Positions 9,092 to 14,147 of a DNA stretch of 14,147 bases are shown piece after piece (the first letter of the stretch is position 1; every line of letters begins with the position of its first letter). Made by a program: the position numbers and the translations under genes. The notes below the pieces were generated by a model, which had not been told where the DNA came from, did not search any database, and saw only the letters and a list, made by a program, of their open reading frames with translations. This DNA comes from Deltaproteobacteria bacterium. GTDB taxonomy: Bacteria; CG2-30-53-67. The stretch lies in assembly GCA_013151235.1 (NCBI GenBank), contig JAADIO010000069.1:1-14147 (forward strand), written 5' to 3'.

Positions 9092-9181
9092 ATGCGTTGG
9101 TTCATGTTTTTTCTCGTGCTTGCTCTCTTCATCAGTGCCTGCTGTCTCAAACCGAACATCCCCTGCATCCCAATCCTGTAA
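9092..9181 (+). CDS. Very small predicted lipoprotein (29 codons)
   Basis: Encodes MRWFMFFLVLALFISAC followed by CLKPNIPCIPIL, 29 residues. A basic residue at position 2 and a hydrophobic core end in ISAC, a good lipobox, with Cys17 as the lipidation site; the mature peptide would be only 13 residues with three cysteines (17, 18, 25). AAAGGAG ends four bases before the ATG, one of the strongest ribosome sites in the window, which argues for real translation. It lies 59 bases after hisE on the same strand and may be co-transcribed with the his genes. I do not recognise a named family. Alternatives are a small membrane peptide of toxin or signalling type, or a chance reading frame. Confidence 0.6.
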   Translation: MRWFMFFLVLALFISACCLKPNIPCIPIL

Positions 9182-9187
9182 GGAAGC

Positions 9188-9276
9188 GAGGCCGCCCATG
9201 TTGTCGGTTTTCTCGATTCGCCCTCAGGGATTCTATTCGTAAATCCGGTGATATTTGAGTGCCGAAGGGCGGCCTC
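9188..9276. repeat. Perfect 10-bp inverted repeat enclosing 69 bases
   Basis: GAGGCCGCCC (9188-9197) and GGGCGGCCTC (9267-9276) are exact reverse complements. Inside, TCGG/CCGA, CTC/GAG and GGATT/AATCC can nest as shorter stems, so the whole 89 bases could fold as a branched, closed RNA. No T run follows on either strand, so a simple intrinsic terminator is unlikely. Confidence 0.6.
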
Positions 9277-9358
9277 CTCCCGGTGCGTCACAGGATTTGC
9301 GAACGGGACCGGTTCCTCTCTCCAATACATTTCTGCAAAAAAAAAGACGGTACAACAC

Positions 9359-9386
9359 TTGCAAAATAAAATCTCTGTGATATAAA
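9359..9386 (+). promoter_or_regulatory. Candidate promoter of the REC-GAF regulator
   Basis: TTGCAA (9359-9364), a 16-base spacer and TATAAA (9381-9386) preceded by TGA (extended -10). The start would be near 9393, about 200 bases before the ATG, so the mRNA would carry a long leader. Confidence 0.45.
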
Positions 9387-9595
9387 TGGTGATGTTTTTG
9401 TTCTGGAATATTCCGTAGTTAGAATATTCTTGATGGGTTTTTTCTTTCCAGCAGTTTGTTTTTCCCTCCGGAAGCAGGAAGCGGTCGGGGGTGATCGCAA
9501 CCGATCTTACTTTGAAACCTGACATTCACCGAGAAGATGAAATGTAGAGCTATGCGTACCCGTTGAGTTGAACTGTCGTGGCAGAGGAGGGCCGG

Positions 9596-10510
9596 ATGGA
9601 AAACACAATACTCTTTGTTGATGATGAGGCTGTTATCTTACGGGCGTTACAGATGGTCTTTACCCGGGAGGGGTACCACACCCTGACGGCCACCAGCGGA
9701 GAGGAGGCACTGAGGATTCTCGAAGACGAGGAAGTAGATGTCGTCATCTCCGATGAAAAGATGCCGGGACTCTCGGGGATTGAACTTCTTTCCCGGGTGA
9801 AAGAGAAATACCCCGACAAGATCCGGATCATTCTAACGGCTTTCGCGGAGATCAATACCGTTCTCTCCGCCATCAACCAGGTTGAAGCCCACCGCCTGAT
9901 TATCAAGCCCTACCGGAACGATGAACTGGTGACCACCGTACGGGAACTCCTGGCCCGGCTGAAGCAGAAGCGGGCAAACGAACAGTCCCTTGCCGCGGCA
10001 AACCGGGAGTCGGAATTTGCCTACCGTGCCACGCGGATCATCTGTTGCATGGATCTTTCTCTCCGGGACAAGTACCGTCGGATCCTGAAACTCATGGAGG
10101 ACTATATCCAGGCCCGGACCCTTTCCCTTATGATCCTTCACCCGGAAAAAGAGGAACTTGTCGTTCAGGCCGCGAGCAACGAACGATTGTTGGGTCTGCG
10201 GAAATCGCTGTCGGAGAACAGCATTGCCTCCTATGTGGTCCGGGAGAAGAAGCTCTTCCACAAGCCGGAAGGCGAGCGCTATCCCCATGGATTTTCCCAT
10301 CACGACAATACCGTCTCCCGCTATCAGTCGGACAACTTTCTCTCCGTCCCGGTGATGGACGACCAGCGGATCGTCGGGGTCTTCAACATCACCGACCCGG
10401 TTTCCGGAAAGATCACCTCCGGTACGGAAGAGACCGTCTCCCACCTGATGCGATGGGTCGGTGTCATGGTACACCCCTCCTTGGCGAACCTTCCCCAATC
10501 CGATGGCTGA
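9596..10510 (+). CDS. Response regulator with REC and GAF-like domains
   Basis: Product of 304 residues. Residues 1-120 form a receiver domain: acidic pair Asp9/Asp10 (FVDDE), phospho-acceptor Asp53 (ISDEKMPG), switch Thr81 (ILTAFAE) and Lys104 (IIKPYR). A Lys/Arg-Glu linker (about 121-145) leads to a GAF-like domain (about 150-295) with LSLMILHPEKEELVVQAAS, the ENSIASYVVREKKLF helix-loop and FLSVPVMDDQRIVGVFNITD. There is no DNA-binding, GGDEF, EAL or HD-GYP output domain, so it probably acts by protein contacts or ligand sensing. The receiver is most like those of RpfG-type regulators (inference). The ATG at 9596 has GAGGAGG five bases upstream. No histidine kinase is adjacent, so it is an orphan here. 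Confidence 0.9.
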   Translation: MENTILFVDDEAVILRALQMVFTREGYHTLTATSGEEALRILEDEEVDVVISDEKMPGLSGIELLSRVKEKYPDKIRIILTAFAEINTVLSAINQVEAHRLIIKPYRNDELVTTVRELLARLKQKRANEQSLAAANRESEFAYRATRIICCMDLSLRDKYRRILKLMEDYIQARTLSLMILHPEKEELVVQAASNERLLGLRKSLSENSIASYVVREKKLFHKPEGERYPHGFSHHDNTVSRYQSDNFLSVPVMDDQRIVGVFNITDPVSGKITSGTEETVSHLMRWVGVMVHPSLANLPQSDG

Positions 10511-10585
10511 ACCGCGTGCAGCCGGCGGAAGAACCGATCCCCTCCGGATTGTACTTGTGTCGGCCGGGTATGACGGACGCAAACC

Positions 10586-10763
10586 TTGATGGTCTCGTAA
10601 AAAGTCGTTTTTCGGATTCCGTTCATGGTTCGACAGGCTACCGAGCATGGTGAGCCGGTCGAACCACACGAACGGAATATCAATGACCGTTCGCCCTGAG
10701 CACGCCTGTCCTGAGCTGGTCGAAGGGTCGAAGGGTCGAACGGACTTTTTACGACTTCATCAA
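10586..10763. mobile_element. 178-bp non-autonomous element with 21-bp terminal inverted repeats
   Basis: The left end (10586-10606) and the reverse complement of the right end (10743-10763) agree at 18 of 21 bases, both carrying TCGTAAAAAGTC. The interior is a set of long hairpins: ATTCCGTTC (10616-10624) with GAACGGAAT (10670-10678), and GGTTCGACAGGCT (10627-10639) with AGCCGGTCGAACC (10653-10665, one mismatch). A second stem is CCGTTCGCCCT (10687-10697) with AGGGTCGAACGG (10732-10743, one bulge). A small tandem GGTCGAAG array lies at about 10718-10740. Its right half recurs at 83-161. No coding capacity and no clear target-site duplication were seen. It separates the convergent REC-GAF and phosphoesterase genes and may act as a terminator. 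Confidence 0.72.
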
Positions 10764-10798
10764 CCTTCAGTCTTCGGTTTTCAGTAAGTCCGGGGGAT

Positions 10799-11278
10799 TT
10801 ATAGGTCGAGGATTCGCCCTTCACGGTTTTCGGTATCATAAAGGGCTGCGGTGGAACGGCCGTAGAGCCATCCCCCGGTTTCTCCGGGATTGATGACAAG
10901 GGTCCCGCCGTGCCGCTCCAGCAGGGCTTCGTGCGTATGGCCGAAGACGACCAGGTGGTAAAGGCCGCTCTTTACGATTGCCTCCAGACCGTAAGGTTCA
11001 TGAAGGATCATGATCCGATGCTCGGGGAGGGTCAGTTCAAACGGGGCGGGATGGACACGCCCTTCGGCCGTTTTCGACAGCAGGACCCGGTCGCCGTCGT
11101 TGTTCCCGAAAACGCCGACAAATTCCGGGGCACTCTTCAGAAGTCTTCGGAGTACGAAGGGAGCGATATAGTCCCCGGCGTGCAGGAGGAGTTCGATCCC
11201 TTCCTTCCGGAGGCAGGTCAGTGCATATTCCAGATGGTCCACATGATCGTGACTGTCGGCGATGATTCCGATCTTCAT
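10799..11278 (-). CDS. YfcE/MJ0936-type metallophosphoesterase
   Basis: Small calcineurin-like phosphodiesterase of 159 residues, normal for the family; in vitro substrates of relatives are artificial phosphodiesters, and the cellular substrate is unknown. All metal-binding motifs are present: DSHDH with Asp8 and His10, GD (Asp36), GNND (Asn59-Asn60-Asp61), LHEPYG (His93), GHTH (113-116) and NPGE (130-133). The ATG at 11278 gives the standard N-terminus MKIGIIADSHD. It has no Shine-Dalgarno sequence: the eight bases before it follow a -10-like TATATT. The frame stays open upstream into the remains of an HD-GYP gene, so a longer in-frame product is conceivable. It runs convergently to the REC-GAF gene, with the repeat element between them. 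Confidence 0.93.
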   Translation of the reverse strand: MKIGIIADSHDHVDHLEYALTCLRKEGIELLLHAGDYIAPFVLRRLLKSAPEFVGVFGNNDGDRVLLSKTAEGRVHPAPFELTLPEHRIMILHEPYGLEAIVKSGLYHLVVFGHTHEALLERHGGTLVINPGETGGWLYGRSTAALYDTENREGRILDL

Positions 11279-11742
11279 GAAAAGCAATATAACATGGTGC
11301 AAGAGGGCGAGGCAAGATGCGAGAGCGATTCGAGCGGGTTTTTCCACCTCTTCCGGGGGAAGAATGGTTTCGATGGAACGGATGAAGCGCTTCTTTTTCC
11401 GGTCAACATTGTTGAGGTTGGCCACCCAGTCGGTTTCCAGCTTCTTTTGATCGGCATCGAAGATGTCGGCGATGGTGGCGATCCGGGAGCAGAGATGGAG
11501 CTGCTTCCCCCGGTACTGAAGGGGATAGCCGCCGGATCCGTCAAAATGAATATGGTGTTCAAATGGAGAATCTCCAGGTTTTCTTCGATCCTTTCCGCTG
11601 TGGTACCGATCTTCGGGAATTCGGGAGGATAGAGGGTAAAAGCGGAAAGGAGCAAGGCGATCGAATGCACCAGTCCTTCCGCTCCATCCTCTACGGTCTC
11701 GCCTGCCGACGGAATCAGATTCCTTTGTATATCGAAATCCAT
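11279..11742 (-). pseudogene. Decayed HD-GYP-like gene (deletion plus frameshift)
   Basis: From the ATG at 11742 the first about 59 codons read like the start of the neighbouring HEAT protein, with the shared motif LYPPEFP (residues 37-43). After about 11570 that frame turns to Ser/Pro-rich nonsense. In another frame, from about 11580 on, the sequence reads PFEHHIHFDGSGGYP, then RGKQLHLCSRIATIADIFDA, which is the GYP half of an HD-GYP c-di-GMP phosphodiesterase/HD hydrolase domain. The N-terminal HD half, with its HD metal ligands, is missing between the two parts. After IADIFDA the usual RPY segment is not recognisable either. The remnant frame has no stop and reads into the phosphoesterase. 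It begins eight bases after the HEAT gene stop, so the pair was probably an operon before decay. Confidence 0.75.
11286..11315 (-). promoter_or_regulatory. Candidate promoter giving a leaderless phosphoesterase mRNA
   Basis: On the minus strand TTGCCT (11315-11310), 18 bases, then TATATT (11291-11286) preceded by TGT (extended -10). The -10 box ends seven bases before the ATG at 11278, so transcription would begin at or next to the start codon. This fits the lack of a ribosome binding site. Confidence 0.45.
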
Positions 11743-11750
11743 AACTTTTA

Positions 11751-13688
11751 TTATACGAGCCCTTTCAGGACCTGGGTGCAGATTTGCTGTACCCGCTTGT
11801 TTTTATTCGCCAGCCCCTCCTTAAGGACCCGGCCGGCCTTGGGCGAGCCGATTCGTTTCAGGGCGACAGCCGCCGCCTTCTGGAGGCCGGGTTCCATTTG
11901 ATTTTGCCGGTTCAAAAGGAGCCTGCGAATGATCGGCACAACCCGGTTGCCCCCGATCCGGGAAAAGGTGTGCAGAACCTCCCTCGGTACCTGAAAACGT
12001 TCATGGGCAATCAGGGGAAGGAGTGTGTCGATACAGGAGGCATCGCCGATTCTTCCCAGGATCATCACGACATTACGTACCAGGTACCACCGGTCATCCT
12101 TGAGAGCCGGCAGCAGCACCGGCAGGGCCTCCGTTCCCAGCAGGACCAGGAGGGTGGCGATTCTCTTCCGGCCGGTCAGGCTCTTCTCTTTGGCCAGCAA
12201 CTGAACCAGTAGTGAGGCCGCTTCATGGGGACGGTTGGTCGTCAAACCCTTCAGAAATTCATACTCGTCCTTCTTCAGATGACCGATGTTCCTCAGGACA
12301 ACTGCATACCAGGATTCTTCCTCCATTTGTAAAAGCACATTGGTCATCGTTGCCCGCTTTGAGGTCGCGGGAACCCTTTCCGGGGAGAATGCCTCCCGAA
12401 GAAGCGAAAAGATCGACGTCAGATTTCCGGTCAGCGCCTCCTCCGTTAAGACCTCGCGAAGTTCTTCAAGGCAACTACGGAGCTGGTCCGGTCGATCTTC
12501 CACTCGAATCAGGTCGAGCAGGACCTCCCGGTTCCGGGCGGCAATCCGCTCTTCACTCAGAGATGCCTGAATTTCCAGAAGGGTTTCCCGGTCAAAAAAG
12601 ACAGGCAGATCGGGAAGGTTGCCGGTGTGGAGGTCCTCAAGACCCTGATGATAATCCCGGGACATGAACTGCTTTTCGGAACCGGACAATAAAAAGGTAC
12701 GGATTTGCTCCCAGACCTCCGGGGAATAACTTCCCCGCCGGCCGTTTTTTTTGCGGGTTCCGGCCTTTTGCAGGAGCGTCTTCTCCCGATCGCTCCCCTT
12801 CAGCATGTCCTGAAAGACCGAAGTAATCCGGTTATCGATCTTCCCCTCTTTTACAACAGCACCGGCCAGGACCTCCAGGACCATATCATCGGAGAAGTGG
12901 GAAAAGGTCTTCCGGAGAGCATTGAGGCCTTTCTCATCGTTCCCCTTTTTCAGAATCTGCGAGACCAGGCCGCCGGAGAACTCTTTCCGCTGGGTATCGT
13001 CGAGGTTCTCAAAGACCTTCCGCTGAACTTCGGCGCAGGCCTTGGCATATCCCCCGCCTTCTGAAGGCGTGTCCGGATGGTCTTTGACCATCGACAACAT
13101 GGCCTGCAAACCCTCCGGATTTTGCAGGGAATCGGACATTTCCTGCAACGCCTCGTTATCCCCTTCCTGGACCTTCCGGACCAGGCTGCGCCAGAAGTTT
13201 TTTTCTTCCCTATCGGGATTATCTCCGGATTGCTCCAGGATCTTTTTGTAATCGATAAGGGTCGGCACGATATGGGTCGCCCCCCCCTCTTTCAAGGCCT
13301 GATCGAAGGATCCGGTGGATTTGCTGTCATCCGGGGGCCGGGCGAGGAGTCGGCCGAAGAGGAGCAGTTCCTCCCGGGTCAGGCCGGGATCGACTCTCAG
13401 CGTCAGCAGACCCACCCCATGCAGGCGCCGGGCGAGATCACTGGAGAAATGGTGCTCTTTGTCGTCCTCTCCGGTGAGAATGACCTCTTCCTCGGAGATG
13501 CCGAAGGAGAGGGGGCCCCGGGACCGGAGAAACCCTTCGAACTTGCGATAGGTGCGTTCCACGGCAGGAGCCACTGCAGGATGTTCCGGAGGATAAAGGC
13601 TCAGGATCTTCAGAAAAGCTGAAATTTCCCTGAATATCCCCTGGATCTCATCAAGATAGACTTTTTCTTCAGCAGAAGGTCTGGACAA
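11751..13688 (-). CDS. HEAT-repeat protein with N-terminal LYPPEHP domain
   Basis: Product of 645 residues with no signal peptide or membrane segment, so it is probably cytoplasmic. The N-terminus (about 1-110) contains LKILSLYPPEHPAVAPAVER, then FGISEEEVILTGED and a Leu-rich segment. The middle is charged and helical; the C-terminal about 165 residues are HEAT-like, for example LPVLLPALKDDRWYLVRNVV, LGRIGD, FSRIGG and ALKRIGSPKA, which form an alpha-solenoid scaffold for protein contacts. The start is TTG at 13688 with GAGGAG eight bases upstream; the nearby ATG is in another frame and soon stops. It was likely followed by an HD-type enzyme gene, now decayed. I recognise the architecture but no established function; a scaffold in c-di-GMP or phosphorelay signalling is inference. 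Confidence 0.8.
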   Translation of the reverse strand: MSRPSAEEKVYLDEIQGIFREISAFLKILSLYPPEHPAVAPAVERTYRKFEGFLRSRGPLSFGISEEEVILTGEDDKEHHFSSDLARRLHGVGLLTLRVDPGLTREELLLFGRLLARPPDDSKSTGSFDQALKEGGATHIVPTLIDYKKILEQSGDNPDREEKNFWRSLVRKVQEGDNEALQEMSDSLQNPEGLQAMLSMVKDHPDTPSEGGGYAKACAEVQRKVFENLDDTQRKEFSGGLVSQILKKGNDEKGLNALRKTFSHFSDDMVLEVLAGAVVKEGKIDNRITSVFQDMLKGSDREKTLLQKAGTRKKNGRRGSYSPEVWEQIRTFLLSGSEKQFMSRDYHQGLEDLHTGNLPDLPVFFDRETLLEIQASLSEERIAARNREVLLDLIRVEDRPDQLRSCLEELREVLTEEALTGNLTSIFSLLREAFSPERVPATSKRATMTNVLLQMEEESWYAVVLRNIGHLKKDEYEFLKGLTTNRPHEAASLLVQLLAKEKSLTGRKRIATLLVLLGTEALPVLLPALKDDRWYLVRNVVMILGRIGDASCIDTLLPLIAHERFQVPREVLHTFSRIGGNRVVPIIRRLLLNRQNQMEPGLQKAAAVALKRIGSPKAGRVLKEGLANKNKRVQQICTQVLKGLV

Positions 13689-13714
13689 AGTCGATTCTCC
13701 TCATATCAACTTAA

Positions 13715-13744
13715 ATTATAACACCCCTCCTTCGAGAAAGACAA
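13715..13744 (-). promoter_or_regulatory. Promoter of the HEAT-repeat gene
   Basis: On the minus strand a perfect -10 TATAAT (13720-13715), preceded by TGT (extended -10), lies 18 bases after TTGTCT (13744-13739). The start site near 13708 leaves a leader of about 20 bases before the TTG start at 13688. Confidence 0.65.
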
Positions 13745-13795
13745 ATTTTTTGCGGCACGATTATGACAATCGTGTGAAAGACAAAAATCTTGTGG
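13736..13795. promoter_or_regulatory. Operator-like direct repeats flanking a palindrome
   Basis: Two 20-base direct repeats (13736-13755 and 13776-13795) match at 16 of 20 positions and share GAAAGACAAA at their left ends; they are spaced 40 bp start to start. Exactly between them is CACGATT-ATGAC-AATCGTG (13756-13774), a perfect 7-bp palindrome. The left repeat covers the predicted -35 box of the HEAT gene, and the array lies in the divergent region shared with the PilZ gene. A regulator binding site is a natural reading, but the regulator is unknown. Confidence 0.5.
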
Positions 13796-13917
13796 GGAGG
13801 ATAAGAATATGATAGATTTAAGCAAAATCAGGGTCTTGTATCTTCCGGTTGTTATGATCGAATGAAAACGTGCGGAAAAAGTCCTTTCTTCAACGGCCGA
13901 TTGATTGGACAACATTT

Positions 13918-14147
13918 ATGACGAAGAACGGGAAGGACCAAAGAAAATCCAATCGAGTCCCCGTATCGATCCGGATTGATTATTCCACCGTTGATCAGTT
14001 TTTCTGGGATTTCGCGCGTAATATCAACGAAGGAGGGCTCTTCGTCGAGTCGAACCATCCCTTGCCGGTCGGTACAACGGTACAGCTCAAGTTTTACCTG
14101 CCGAACCGGGATGCTCCGCTGAATAGCACGGGAGAGGTTGTCTGGGT
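13918..14147 (+). CDS. PilZ-domain protein, Myxococcus type (5' part, cut by window end)
   Basis: The first 76 codons are seen. After a short polar N-terminus (MTKNGKDQRKSNR) come VPVSIRIDYSTVDQF, FARNINEGGLFVES, the HPLPVGTTVQLKFYLP segment and GEVVWV, the layout of the PilZ subfamily first defined in Myxococcus (TIGR02266). PilZ domains often bind c-di-GMP; an RxxxR/(D/N)xSxxG pair is only loosely met here (RKSNR, NINEGG), so binding is uncertain. The ATG at 13918 lacks a strong ribosome site; an in-frame GTG at 13870 is possible, but its extra residues do not look like the family. It diverges from the HEAT-repeat gene. Confidence 0.82.
   Translation, partial: MTKNGKDQRKSNRVPVSIRIDYSTVDQFFWDFARNINEGGLFVESNHPLPVGTTVQLKFYLPNRDAPLNSTGEVVW

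Larger units (their letters stand above)
9182..9595. other. 414-base intergenic region between the small lipoprotein and the REC-GAF gene
   Basis: No convincing gene on either strand. It holds the inverted repeat at 9188-9276, an A9 run at 9337-9345, an AT-rich stretch at about 9340-9440 with a promoter candidate at 9359-9386, and a short GU-containing hairpin GGTCGG...CCGATC at about 9483-9506. It could include a small RNA or a long 5' leader; nothing matches a riboswitch class I know. Confidence 0.5.

Noticed and set aside
8983-9525. 180-codon minus-strand frame over the hisE-REC-GAF intergenic region
   Set aside because: Overlaps the end of hisE and the small lipoprotein, has no ribosome site and no protein-like pattern.
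10718-10740. Tandem GGTCGAAG units as a CRISPR-like or VNTR array
   Set aside because: Only three 8-base units without spacers, inside the hairpin of the repeat element.
11743-11755. TATAAT between the HEAT gene and the HD-GYP remnant as a promoter
   Set aside because: No acceptable -35 box at the right distance, and the box overlaps the HEAT stop codon, where TA-rich sequence is expected.
13870-13917. GTG start for the PilZ protein
   Set aside because: Possible in frame, but the added 16 residues are unlike the family and it has no better ribosome site.

Overview
The window reads as a GC-rich (by eye a little under 60% G+C), Gram-negative chromosome of deltaproteobacterial grade (Desulfobacterota or Myxococcota-like). 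Pointers are a sigma-54-driven glnB-glnA pair with an adenylylation-type glutamine synthetase, a Myxococcus-type PilZ protein, a long AsmA-like envelope protein, a REC-GAF regulator and a HEAT/HD-type gene pair. This placement is inference; no rRNA or tRNA marker is present.

Left part, minus strand (positions 171-5771): a 1154-residue AsmA-like inner-membrane protein, then glnB (PII) and glnA (type I glutamine synthetase), closed by a clear intrinsic terminator at 171-201. A textbook -24/-12 (sigma-54) promoter lies at 2128-2143 in front of glnB. The first 160 bases carry a REP-like hairpin and one half-copy of a short repetitive element.

Middle, plus strand (6038-10510): a compact operon, cysteine desulfurase - hisA - hisF - hisE, with 4-base overlap, zero and 26-base spacings, starting at a TTG codon behind an extended -10 promoter. 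It is followed by a 29-codon predicted lipoprotein with a very strong ribosome binding site. A 414-base intergenic stretch then holds a perfect 10-bp inverted repeat around 69 bases and a candidate promoter, and leads to an orphan REC-GAF response regulator.

Right part: a 178-bp element with 21-bp terminal inverted repeats (10586-10763), which shares its right half with the copy at 83-161. Then, on the minus strand, come a YfcE-type phosphoesterase, a decayed HD-GYP-like gene (frameshift plus internal deletion), and a 645-residue HEAT-repeat protein whose N-terminus shares an LYPPE(H/F)P motif with the decayed gene. A plus-strand PilZ gene is cut by the window end. The 229-base divergent region between the HEAT and PilZ genes contains an operator-like direct repeat - palindrome - direct repeat that overlaps the predicted HEAT-gene -35 box.

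The window is therefore mostly core metabolism (nitrogen assimilation, histidine synthesis, sulfur mobilisation, envelope lipid homeostasis) joined to a signalling neighbourhood (REC-GAF, HD-GYP remnant, PilZ). No phage, CRISPR, defence locus or transposase gene was seen. The least explained items are the tiny lipoprotein, the adjacent inverted repeat, the terminal-inverted-repeat element, the HD-GYP ruin reading in frame into the phosphoesterase, and the operator-like region at 13736-13795.
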